From: Actinomycetota bacterium
Lineage (GTDB): Bacteria; Actinomycetota; Thermoleophilia; Miltoncostaeales; Miltoncostaeaceae
NCBI GenBank assembly: GCA_947475125.1
Contig: CANJMX010000028.1
Coordinates: forward strand, 1-13,832
DNA length: 13,832 nucleotides
Direction of reading: 5' to 3'
In this document: one piece after another, positions 5,600-12,070 of the stretch
How the letters are laid out: every line of letters begins with the position of its first letter
Position numbering within the stretch: position 1 is the first letter of the stretch
Notes under the pieces: generated by a model
Told to the model about the DNA's origin: nothing
Databases searched by the model: none
What the model saw: the letters and a program-made list of their open reading frames with translations, nothing else
Translations under genes and position numbers: made by a program

Positions 5600-6163
5600 T
5601 CAGAGGGCGAGCAGTTCCCGTGCGGTGAACAGGGCATGGAGGGGGGCGCCATCAAGCTCGGCTTCCACCTTGGCGCGGCCCCCATCCTCCTCGCGATCAA
5701 TCACCACGAGGGCAGACACCACCTCGGCACCGGCCGCACGGACGCGTTCGATCGCAGTGAGCATCGACCCACCGCTGGTGAGCACGTCGTCCACGATGGC
5801 CACCGGGGTGCCCTCCTCCACGAACGGTCCCTCAATCCAGTGCTGCAGGCCGTGCTTCTTGGCCTCCTTGCGCACGAAGAAGCCGGTCCAGCGGATGCCG
5901 TCCGCAAACGCGGCAGCGCTCACCGCACACACCAGCGGGTCGGCGCCCAGCGTGAGGCCACCCACGGCCTGGGGGTTGGATGCTGCGAGCACCGGGTACG
6001 ACAGGCGACCCGACAGGTATGCGCCCTCAGGATCGAGCAGCACCTGCCGCACATCCACGTAGTAGTCGGAGCGACGCCCCGATGAGAGGACCACGGACTC
6101 CCTGAACAGGGCCCGCTCGGACAGAAGGGTGGCCAGTCGCTGGCGCTCGTCGTCATTGCTCAT
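5600..6163 (-). CDS. pyrE: Orotate phosphoribosyltransferase
   Basis: Joins orotate to PRPP to make OMP, the fifth step of de novo pyrimidine synthesis, in the cytoplasm. The PRPP-binding signature VDDVLTSGGS is at 124-133. The catalytic loop VRKEAKKHG (97-105) and the early SSGRRSDYYVD (27-37) are typical of PyrE. The 187-residue length fits the short bacterial form. The ATG at 6163 is chosen over a GTG at 6190 because MSNDDERQRL starts the first family helix and the longer version adds only a nine-residue leader. Neither start has a strong Shine-Dalgarno. Its stop overlaps a possible CTG start of rsgA. The 123-bp gap to the divergent Nfu-like gene must hold promoters for both; I see no clear boxes there. 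Confidence 0.95.
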   Translation of the reverse strand: MSNDDERQRLATLLSERALFRESVVLSSGRRSDYYVDVRQVLLDPEGAYLSGRLSYPVLAASNPQAVGGLTLGADPLVCAVSAAAFADGIRWTGFFVRKEAKKHGLQHWIEGPFVEEGTPVAIVDDVLTSGGSMLTAIERVRAAGAEVVSALVVIDREEDGGRAKVEAELDGAPLHALFTARELLAL

Positions 6164-6286
6164 ATGGGCCACGCTACCAACCGCCCTCACGGGACGGCCG
6201 TCATGGACCGCGCCGAAGGGGCGATGTGCCGGCAGCGGAGCCCCTACCCTTACATGGTCCCGCGAGCCATCCGGAAGGTACTGCCG

Positions 6287-6562
6287 GTGCAGGTTTCACC
6301 CGAGCCCACGCCAAACCCGAACGCCATCAAGTTCACGCTCGACCGTCCGTCCACGGGCGGCGGTGCGGAGACGTTCAAGACGGGCACCGATCCGGCTGCC
6401 TCGCCGCTCGGTGCCGGCATCTTTGCGCTGGGCGACGTGACCAACGTGTTCGCCACCGCGAACTTCGTGAGCGTCACCAAGACCGATACCGCCGACTGGA
6501 ACGATCTCGGCCCCAAGGTCGTCCAGGCCATCGAGGCCCACTTCGGCGAGGTCGCCTCGTGA
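6287..6562 (+). CDS. Stand-alone Nfu/NifU N-terminal domain protein
   Basis: A 91-residue protein consisting of the Nfu N-terminal domain alone. The opening VSPEPTPNPNAIKFTL is the family signature, followed by ASPLGAGIFALGDVTNVFATANFVSVTK and the closing helix DWNDLGPKVVQAIEAHF. In full Nfu proteins this domain precedes a CxxC domain that carries the Fe-S cluster. Here that domain is absent and the protein has no cysteine at all, so it cannot carry a cluster by thiolates. The GTG start at 6287 is chosen because GGAAGG (6273-6278) lies 8 nt upstream and the protein then begins just before the domain. An ATG at 6254 and an earlier one at 6164 lack a ribosome site at proper spacing. It overlaps the next gene by 4 nt. 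Confidence 0.85.
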   Translation: MQVSPEPTPNPNAIKFTLDRPSTGGGAETFKTGTDPAASPLGAGIFALGDVTNVFATANFVSVTKTDTADWNDLGPKVVQAIEAHFGEVAS

Positions 6563-6786
6563 ACACCGCAAGCGGCGTCTTCTTCACGTGGTTCCTCGGC
6601 CTGGTATTCGTCGCCGGCGGCATCGTGTTCATGCTGTTCCTTGACGTGAACAACCTGCTGTACGGCATGCCCTACCTCGTCATCGGCGCCCTGCTCTGTT
6701 ACGGCGCATTCCGCCTGCAGGTGAGTGTCAAGAAGAAGGCAGCGGCGGAGCACGCCGAGTCAGCGGAGCCTCCTCCCACCGCCTAG
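6559..6786 (+). CDS. Small two-helix membrane protein
   Basis: A 75-residue protein I do not recognise. Residues 6-28 (GVFFTWFLGLVFVAGG onward) and about 34-54 (YGMPYLVIGALLCYGAFRLQ) are hydrophobic helices, joined by a short DVNNLL turn. Both ends should be on the same side of the membrane. The tail VSVKKKAAAEHAES is basic then acidic, and by the positive-inside rule is cytoplasmic. The GTG overlaps the upstream stop as GTGA and has GAGG at 7 nt inside the previous gene, so translation is coupled to the Nfu-like protein. This supports a joint role, though none can be named. Confidence 0.78.
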   Translation: MNTASGVFFTWFLGLVFVAGGIVFMLFLDVNNLLYGMPYLVIGALLCYGAFRLQVSVKKKAAAEHAESAEPPPTA

Positions 6787-6791
6787 TTGTC

Positions 6792-6814
6792 GTGCTCACG
6801 AACGTTGTGAGCAC
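6792..6814 (+). terminator. Hairpin after the small membrane protein gene
   Basis: A perfect 8-bp stem GTGCTCAC/GTGAGCAC (6792-6799 with 6807-6814) surrounds a 7-nt loop, 5 nt after the stop. No U-tract follows. It may be a 3' transcript end signal, but the palindromic array further on could also do that. Confidence 0.4.
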
Positions 6815-6880
6815 CTGAGCAGCGAGAGCGGGCAAGGCCGTGTCAAAGGCGTGCCCGCCGAGAGCGTGCACATCTGTGAC

Positions 6881-7198
6881 GGTGACTGACCCCCACCGGG
6901 GTCTGACCCCACCCGGGGACTGACCCCGTGCCTGGGCGTGCGCGCGAGGGGCGCATCTGTGCACCGCTGTGACGGTGACTGACCCCCACCGAGGACTGAC
7001 TCCACCACGAAACAGACCTGCCGCCGGGACGTACGCACAGCGTGCACATCTGTAACGGTGACTGACCCCCACCGGGGTCTGACCCCACCCGGGGACTGAC
7101 CCCGTGCCTGGGCGTGCACACCGGTGGGCGCATCGGTGCACCTCTGTGACGGGGTCAGACCCCCACCGGGGTCTGACCCCGGTGGGGGTCTGACCCCG
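6881..7198. repeat. Array of 17-bp-phased GGGGTCTGACCCC-like palindromes
   Basis: Non-coding array in the 484-bp convergent gap 6787-7270. A 13-mer close to GGGGTCTGACCCC recurs at 17-bp steps in four clusters: starts 6881, 6898, 6915; 6974, 6991; 7057, 7074, 7091; 7151, 7168, 7185. Five copies are exact GGGGTC-(A/T)-GACCCC palindromes; others, such as GGTGACTGACCCC, are degenerate. Four-base linkers, often CACC, separate copies. Cluster starts are 93, 83 and 94 bp apart. The 79-bp stretches 6863-6941 and 7039-7117 differ at one base (6878/7054), showing a larger duplication at 176 bp. It could be a REP-like family or a multi-site protein-binding array. No tyrosine transposase of the REP type is nearby. 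The flanks 6815-6862 and 7199-7270 show nothing I can name. Confidence 0.9.
7150..7198. repeat. 49-nt perfect palindrome at the end of the array
   Basis: Arms of 24 bp (7150-7173 and 7175-7198) pair without a mismatch around a single T at 7174. The left arm begins CGGGGTCAGACCCC. The element contains the last three 13-mers and could extrude as a cruciform or fold as a very stable RNA hairpin on either strand. Being 73 bp past the trpB stop, it may act as a bidirectional transcript end, though no U-tract is present. Confidence 0.88.
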
Positions 7199-7270
7199 GG
7201 TTAGTTCCGGTTTCGTGCCCCGGGCTCGTGGGTACGGCTCACTTCCGTTCCTCCGTCGAGCCGCTTGCGA

Positions 7271-8635
7271 TCAGGCGATACCCGGCATTGCTGCCAGCAC
7301 CTCGGTGGCGCGGGCGAGCTCCCCTTCATCTACGGCGAGGTCCTTCATGTTTCCGGAGAGGAAGTCGGCGTAGGCGGCCATGTCGAAGTGGCCGTGGCCG
7401 CACAGGTTGAAGAGGATTGTCTTCTCGACTCCCTCCTCGCGTGCGCGCTCGACCTCGACCACCACCTGGCGGATGGCGTGTGAGGGCTCCGGGGCCGGGA
7501 TGATGCCCTCGACTCGGGCGAAGCGGACGGCTTCGGCGAAGCACTCCACCTGGCCGTGCGCGGTGGCCTCCACCAAACCCGTGTGCACCACGTGACTCAC
7601 CAGCGGCGCCATGCCGTGGTACCGCAGGCCACCGGAATGGATGGACGGCGGGATGAAGTCATGCCCCAGCGAGTGCATGGGGAGCAGCGGTGTGGTCTGC
7701 GCCGTATCGCCGAAGTCGTAGCCATACGTGCCGCGCGTGAGCGTGGGGCACGAGGCGGGCTCCACCGCGACGATGCGGATGTCCTTGCCGGCGATCTTGT
7801 CCTGCAGGAACGGGAAGGCCAGGCCTCCGAAGTTGGAGCCACCACCCACGCAGCCGATGACCACGTCGGGGTAGGCGCCCGCCATCTCCATCTGCTCCTT
7901 GGCCTCTTCACCGACCACCGTCTGGTGAAGCAGGACGTGGTTGAGCACCGACCCGAGGGCGTAGTTGGTGTCGTCGTTCATCGCAGCCTGCTCAACGGCC
8001 TCGCTGATTGCGATGCCCAGGGATCCAGGTGAGTCGGGGTGCTCGGCCAGAATCGCGCGACCCGCGTTGGTCTCCTCGGACGGGCTGGCCACGCACTCGC
8101 CACCCCAGGTCTCCATCATCATGCGGCGGTATGGCTTGGAGTCGTATGACACCCGCACCATGAAAACCTTGCACTCGATGTCAAACAGGTTGCATGCGAA
8201 TGAGAGCGACGAGCCCCACTGGCCCGCGCCGGTCTCGGTGGTGAGCCGCTTGATGCCGGCCTGGGCGTTGTAATACGCCTGCGGCACCGAGGTGTTGGGC
8301 TTGTGCGATCCGGCTGGCGAGACGCCCTCGTACTTGTAGAAGATCTTGCAGGTGGTGCCGAGGGCCTTCTCGAGGCCCAGTGCCCGGTACATGGGCGTGG
8401 GGCGCCACATGGCGTAGATCTCACGCACGGGGTCGGGGATCGCGATGTAGCGGTCCGTCGACACCTCTTGCTCGATGAGCGACATCGGGAAGATCCCGGC
8501 GAGCGCCTCGGGGCCGAGCGGCTGGCCCGTACCGGGATTGAGCGGTGGTGGTGGCATCGACGGCAGGTCCGCCGCGATGTTGTACCAATGAGCCGGAATG
8601 CGGTCCTCCGGGAGGAGGTAGCGGTGCTGGGCCAT
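7271..8635 (-). CDS. trpB: TrpB2-type tryptophan synthase beta chain
   Basis: A PLP enzyme that condenses indole (or possibly a related substrate) with serine. The 454-residue length and motifs mark the TrpB2 class, longer than the roughly 400-residue TrpB1. The PLP lysine is K112 in EGVSPAGSHKPNT, which replaces the HTGAHK of TrpB1. TETGAGQWG holds the family's catalytic Glu, and GCVGGGSNFGG is the phosphate-binding loop. The N-terminal MPPPPLNPGTGQPL extension is also TrpB2-like. The ATG has AGGAGG at 6 nt. No trpA or other trp gene adjoins. TrpB2 enzymes often act without TrpA, for example in indole salvage, so a role other than the main pathway is possible. It lies 76 bp after the secreted-protein gene on the same strand and ends at the palindromic array. 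Confidence 0.95.
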   Translation of the reverse strand: MAQHRYLLPEDRIPAHWYNIAADLPSMPPPPLNPGTGQPLGPEALAGIFPMSLIEQEVSTDRYIAIPDPVREIYAMWRPTPMYRALGLEKALGTTCKIFYKYEGVSPAGSHKPNTSVPQAYYNAQAGIKRLTTETGAGQWGSSLSFACNLFDIECKVFMVRVSYDSKPYRRMMMETWGGECVASPSEETNAGRAILAEHPDSPGSLGIAISEAVEQAAMNDDTNYALGSVLNHVLLHQTVVGEEAKEQMEMAGAYPDVVIGCVGGGSNFGGLAFPFLQDKIAGKDIRIVAVEPASCPTLTRGTYGYDFGDTAQTTPLLPMHSLGHDFIPPSIHSGGLRYHGMAPLVSHVVHTGLVEATAHGQVECFAEAVRFARVEGIIPAPEPSHAIRQVVVEVERAREEGVEKTILFNLCGHGHFDMAAYADFLSGNMKDLAVDEGELARATEVLAAMPGIA

Positions 8636-8711
8636 GTATGCCCTCCTGGTGTCGAAGTGCGGGGTTCGGCCGGGTGATCCTACGCCGGGTTGGGCCCCGG
8701 GGCGGCGTCGC

Positions 8712-9131
8712 CTACCTGAATCGGATGCGCAGGGTGGTGTCGCGCGTGGTGGACCCGCTGGAGTCGCGGGCGGTCACCGAGTAGCGCAGCTGATAGTCGC
8801 CGGGGCTCTCGGACCTGGGCACACGGATGGGTCCGGAGGCGAAAAGGCGTCCCGGATCGGCCAGGGCGGGCGGGGGCGCGATCTGCTGAAGGATGTCGCC
8901 GTAGGGGGACAGGAACGTGCCGGTGCGTGTCACCCGTACCCCGTGGCGACTGCCCACGCGGTAGTCCAGGCGGTAGGCGTAGGCCACCCCACGGGTGAGC
9001 GGCTGCGCCACCGGGGTGCGGCCATTTGCCGCAACCACCCGTAGTGCCGTGAGACGCAGCACCGGTGCGGCCGACGCCGACGCCGCGCCAGTGATGGCGA
9101 GCGCCAGCACCGCGACGGCAACGCGCCTCAT
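8712..9131 (-). CDS. Secreted beta-rich protein of a two-component operon
   Basis: A 139-residue protein I do not recognise. MRR followed by a hydrophobic stretch (4-17) and ASASAA gives a Sec signal peptide, probably cut near residue 22. The mature part alternates short beta-type segments (VLRLTALRVV, AYAYRLDYRVG, YQLRYSVTARDSS, TLRIRFR) and contains no cysteine. This resembles a single immunoglobulin-like domain, but no family is certain. Its ATG overlaps the stop of the histidine kinase as ATGA, so it is translationally coupled to the sensor. A periplasm-like or cell-wall partner, ligand or target of the kinase is a fair inference from position only. Confidence 0.8.
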   Translation of the reverse strand: MRRVAVAVLALAITGAASASAAPVLRLTALRVVAANGRTPVAQPLTRGVAYAYRLDYRVGSRHGVRVTRTGTFLSPYGDILQQIAPPPALADPGRLFASGPIRVPRSESPGDYQLRYSVTARDSSGSTTRDTTLRIRFR

Positions 9132-10432
9132 GTAGGCCCCGCCGGCAGGTGGAGCGCGAACCGACTGCCGGTGCCGGGCTCGCTCTCCACCTCAAGCCGC
9201 GCGCCGAGCAACTCGGCCAGGGCGGCGACGATTGCCAGGCCAAGGCCCGTGCCACCCGAGTCGCGGTCGCGCGCAGCATCCACCCGGTACATGCGATCGA
9301 AGATATGCGGGAGGTGCTCGGCAGCGATGCCCACACCGGTATCGGTGACCGACACCACGGCCTCGTCGCTCTCCATCGATACCGCCACCCGGATCGTGCC
9401 ACCGGGTGACGTCGCCCGAAGGGCGTTGGTGATGAGGTTGCCGAGAATCGTCTCCACCTGCGTGGGATCTGTCGCAACCGTCACGGCACTCTGGGTTGCA
9501 TCGGGCCCCCGCAGCAGCACTCCCCGCTCTGCAGCGGCGGCCTCGAGACGCGCGGCTGCGTCGCGTGCCAGATCCACCACATCCGTGGCGTCGCGCACGG
9601 GCTCGGCATCGAGTGCGGTGAGGGTGAGCGCCTGCAGATCTGCCACCAGACGCGCAAGGCGCTGGGACTCCTCGTGGATGATCGAAGCGGCCTCGAGGCG
9701 CGACTCATCGGTGCGGATGATCCCGTCGACCATCGCCTGTGCAAATCCGTCGATGGCAGTGACGGGGGTACGCAACTCGTGGGCCACGTCGGCGAGGAAC
9801 AATCGCTGACGACGGTCGGCATCGGCCAGCCGCTCGGTCATGATGTTGAGCGAGGTCGCCACGCGTGCCAGCTCATCGTCCTGCACCTCCACCCGTGCAT
9901 CCAGATCGCCTGCCGCCACCGCCTCGGCCTGACTCGCCAGTGCCACGGCCTCGCGTCTGAGGCGCCGCGAGGCCAGCCCCGCGAGCCACCAGCCCACACC
10001 GCCGATGGCCAGGATGAATGCGATAACGGTGAGGGGAACCGCCCACTCGCCGAGCACCCCGGCATCGGCCTCACGCTGAAGGATCACCTGGATATCGCCG
10101 GCCTGAGCGGTGGCCTGGGCATCGAGCACCTTCACCGGGCCGTTCCAGAAGAGGACCGTGCCGCCCTGAAGCACCTGCACCGAGGTGCCCGGCAGAAGGC
10201 CACTGGCCTGGGCCACACCCGGGTAGCCACTGCGCTGCGCCACCCGCACCAGCTCTGTCGCCTGCTGCTGCAGGTTGGCCTCCACCGCGTTCTGCACACG
10301 TTGACCAACAAATACGTCGAGCACCAGTTGCACACCGATGACCGCGATCACAATCGTGGCCACGATGGCCAGTGCGATGCGCCCCCGGTACGTCGCGGGC
10401 GCGAGCGCGCTCAGCCGCTCGCCCAGCCTCAC
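9128..10432 (-). CDS. Sensor histidine kinase with HAMP domain
   Basis: A membrane sensor that autophosphorylates and passes phosphate to the adjacent response regulator. From the GTG at 10432 it has 434 residues: helix 1 at about 19-39, an outside sensor loop (40-130), helix 2 (131-153), HAMP (about 152-204), and a HisKA domain with phospho-acceptor H218 in DVAHELRTP. The ATPase domain has N box NLITNALR (332-339), DTGVGI (364-369), HIFDRMYR and GGTGLGL (393-399). The start is chosen because GTG overlaps the regulator stop as GTGA and GGTGGGG lies 8 nt upstream; the frame is open further, but the extra 46 residues are an Arg/Gly-rich shadow of the regulator. The loop lacks a recognisable ligand fold, so the signal is unknown. 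Confidence 0.94.
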   Translation of the reverse strand: MRLGERLSALAPATYRGRIALAIVATIVIAVIGVQLVLDVFVGQRVQNAVEANLQQQATELVRVAQRSGYPGVAQASGLLPGTSVQVLQGGTVLFWNGPVKVLDAQATAQAGDIQVILQREADAGVLGEWAVPLTVIAFILAIGGVGWWLAGLASRRLRREAVALASQAEAVAAGDLDARVEVQDDELARVATSLNIMTERLADADRRQRLFLADVAHELRTPVTAIDGFAQAMVDGIIRTDESRLEAASIIHEESQRLARLVADLQALTLTALDAEPVRDATDVVDLARDAAARLEAAAAERGVLLRGPDATQSAVTVATDPTQVETILGNLITNALRATSPGGTIRVAVSMESDEAVVSVTDTGVGIAAEHLPHIFDRMYRVDAARDRDSGGTGLGLAIVAALAELLGARLEVESEPGTGSRFALHLPAGPT

Positions 10433-11121
10433 GACGATGGCCCCACCGGATCGAGTCGGTACCCCACCCCGCGCACGGCAACCACACCGATGTCGGCACC
10501 GATCTTGCGGCGCAGATTGGCCACGTGCACGTCCACCGTCTTCCCGCCCACGCCGCTCTGGTATCCCCACACGCGCTCGAGCAGACGCTCGCGGGTAAAG
10601 ACCACGTTGGGGTGCGCGGCAAGTTCGGCAAGCAGGTCGAACTCGAGCCGGGTCAGGTCAACCTGTTTGCCGTGTACCCGACAGGTGCGACTGATCGGAT
10701 CAAGCTCGGCGTCGCCGGCACGCAAGGGGCCGCCCTCGTCGGGCTCGCCATGCACGCGTCGCAGCACGGCCTTCACGCGGGCGGCTACCTCACGGCCGGA
10801 GAATGGCTTGGTCACGTAGTCGTCCGCGCCCATCTCGAGTCCGGTGATGCGATCGATCTCATCGGCGCGGGCGGTAAGCATGATGATTGGCAGCTGACCG
10901 TGATCGGTGCGGATGCGCCGGCATGTCTCCAGCCCATCCATCTCGGGCATCATCATGTCGAGCACCACCAGGTCGATGCCACCGGCACGGAGCTGCTCGA
11001 GGGCCTCAACGCCATTGGTCGCCTCGGCCACCGTGTACCCCGAGTCCTCGAGGTATGTGCGCAGCAACTTGCGCAGCGATCGCTCGTCGTCCACCACCAG
11101 GATGTGCCCGCCGGTTCCCAT
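10429..11121 (-). CDS. OmpR/PhoB-family response regulator
   Basis: A DNA-binding transcription regulator activated by the kinase encoded next to it. The 230 residues contain a receiver domain (6-120) with acidic pocket D11-D12, phospho-acceptor D55 (VVLDMMMPEMDG), T83 and K105 (KPF). A winged-helix output domain (about 136-226) follows, with LTRLEFDLLAEL, RERLLERVWGY, TVDVHVANLRRKIG and RGVGYRLD, all typical of OmpR/PhoB. The ATG at 11121 has no clear Shine-Dalgarno, which may mean a short or leaderless mRNA; no other start would keep the receiver intact. It is first in an overlapping operon with the kinase and the secreted protein. Target genes cannot be read from this window. Confidence 0.95.
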   Translation of the reverse strand: MGTGGHILVVDDERSLRKLLRTYLEDSGYTVAEATNGVEALEQLRAGGIDLVVLDMMMPEMDGLETCRRIRTDHGQLPIIMLTARADEIDRITGLEMGADDYVTKPFSGREVAARVKAVLRRVHGEPDEGGPLRAGDAELDPISRTCRVHGKQVDLTRLEFDLLAELAAHPNVVFTRERLLERVWGYQSGVGGKTVDVHVANLRRKIGADIGVVAVRGVGYRLDPVGPSS

Positions 11122-11147
11122 GGAGCGATCGTAGCCGCGGCGTCGGG

Positions 11148-11176
11148 TTGCATCACGGGGTGTCCACGCCTAGCGT
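11148..11176 (+). promoter_or_regulatory. Probable promoter of tRNA-Phe
   Basis: TTGCAT (11148-11153), a 17-bp spacer, then TAGCGT (11171-11176), which fits the TANNNT form of actinobacterial -10 boxes. The -10 ends 10 nt before the tRNA, a good distance for transcription starting just ahead of the mature 5' end. Each hexamer matches consensus at only three positions. The response-regulator promoter must lie in this same 65-bp gap, on the other strand. Confidence 0.45.
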
Positions 11177-11186
11177 TCCCCGGCCG

Positions 11187-11259
11187 GGCGAGATAGCTCA
11201 GCTGGTAGAGCACACGACTGAAAATCGTGGTGTCCCCGGTTCGAGTCCGGGTCTCGCCA
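11187..11259 (+). tRNA. tRNA-Phe (anticodon GAA)
   Basis: A complete 73-nt cloverleaf. The acceptor stem pairs GGCGAGA (11187-11193) with TCTCGCC (11252-11258), with discriminator A at 11259. D arm GCTC...GAGC, anticodon loop CTGAAAA with GAA at 11220-11222, T arm CCCGG-TTCGAGT-CCGGG. CCA is not encoded. A strong terminator follows 3 nt later, so it is transcribed alone. Confidence 0.97.
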
Positions 11260-11261
11260 TC

Positions 11262-11306
11262 CATACGCCGCGTTCCCGCACTGGGGGCGCGGCGTATGTC
11301 GTTTTG
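11262..11306 (+). terminator. Rho-independent terminator of tRNA-Phe
   Basis: A perfect 11-bp stem (CATACGCCGCG at 11262-11272 with CGCGGCGTATG at 11288-11298) around a 15-nt loop, followed by TCGTTTTG. It is the clearest intrinsic terminator in the window and separates the tRNA from the glycosyltransferase gene. Confidence 0.85.
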
Positions 11307-11347
11307 TGCCTGGGCCAGATTCCGCCGCGCTGGGCGTCTGCGACCAT

Positions 11348-12070
11348 GTGCCCGTGGACCTCTCAATCGTCATCCCGGCGTACAACGAGGAGCGGCGGCT
11401 CACGCCGACCCTCGATGGCTGGCGTGCGTGGCTCGATACCTTCGGCGGCATGGCCGAGGTCATCGTGTCCGACGACGGCAGCACCGATGGCACCGCCGCG
11501 CTGGTGGATCGCCACGCGGCCGTCGACCCGCGCATCAGGCTGAACCGGCTGCCGGTCAACGCAGGCAAGGGTGCGGCCGTGCGGGCGGGAATGCTGGCCG
11601 CCACGGGTGACTACCGGTTCTACGTGGACGCCGACATGAACATCGACCCGTTCCACGTGATGCCGGCGCTGGCGCTGCTGGAGCGCGTGGCCGATGTCGT
11701 GGCGGGCAAGCGCAGCCTGGCCGAGTACGCCAACTCCGAGCAGAGCACATCGCGCATGGCGGCCGGGGCGGCCGTGCAGGTGGCCCGGCGCATCCTGGTA
11801 CTCCCGGTCATCAGCGATACCCAGGCTGGGTTCAAAGGATTTCGTGCCGACTGGGCCGAGCGCATATTCGCAAAGGCCCTCGTCGATTCATTCGCGTTTG
11901 ACATCGAGGTGCTGTTTCTCGCCCGGCGCCTGGGTGCGCGCATTGCCGAGATGCCGGTATCGGTGGAGTTCCGCGACGAATCCACGTTCGACGTCTCCAA
12001 GCATCTGCCGCCATTTCTTCAGGACATCTATCGCATCAGGCTGAACGCCTGGCGGGGCCGCTACGACTGA
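11348..12070 (+). CDS. Family 2 glycosyltransferase (polyprenyl-phosphate sugar transferase type)
   Basis: A GT-A enzyme that moves a sugar from a nucleotide donor, probably to a polyprenyl phosphate. Counting from the GTG at 11348 (240 residues), LSIVIPAYNEERRL (5-18) opens the fold, DDGSTDGT (42-49) binds the nucleotide, NAGKGAAVRAGM (71-82) follows, and the metal-binding DxD is D94-A-D96. SDTQAGFKGF and FAFDIEVLFLARRLG match the ALG5/DPM1-like subgroup. There is no C-terminal membrane helix, so the enzyme is soluble or peripheral. A GTG at 11354 is equally possible; one at 11306 lies in the tRNA terminator tail and is unlikely. No strong Shine-Dalgarno is seen. Its 3' end overlaps the convergent SAM hydrolase gene by 10 bp. 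Sugar and acceptor are unknown. Confidence 0.92.
   Translation: MPVDLSIVIPAYNEERRLTPTLDGWRAWLDTFGGMAEVIVSDDGSTDGTAALVDRHAAVDPRIRLNRLPVNAGKGAAVRAGMLAATGDYRFYVDADMNIDPFHVMPALALLERVADVVAGKRSLAEYANSEQSTSRMAAGAAVQVARRILVLPVISDTQAGFKGFRADWAERIFAKALVDSFAFDIEVLFLARRLGARIAEMPVSVEFRDESTFDVSKHLPPFLQDIYRIRLNAWRGRYD

Noticed and set aside
4827..6062. 411-codon plus-strand frame opposite rsgA and pyrE
   Set aside because: The opposite strand encodes two clear enzymes with intact motifs; this frame has no recognisable domain and high His/Arg content.
6164..6286. Longer N-terminus for the Nfu-like protein
   Set aside because: The added residues do not resemble the domain, and only the GTG at 6287 has a purine-rich site (GGAAGG) at correct spacing.
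6728..7141. Minus-strand reading frames coding GVSPRWGSVTVT-like repeats
   Set aside because: They arise because the repeat array lacks stops in several frames. All three minus frames are open with similar low-complexity peptides, and none has a ribosome site or a known domain.
6881..7198. CRISPR array
   Set aside because: The units are short palindromes at a 17-bp phase with 4-base linkers, and the larger spacing is uneven (83-94 bp). There are no unique 30-40 bp spacers and no cas genes.
10433..10570. 46-residue N-terminal extension of the histidine kinase
   Set aside because: The stretch overlaps the response regulator, is Arg/Gly/Cys-rich, and the GTGA overlap start at 10432 has a better ribosome site.
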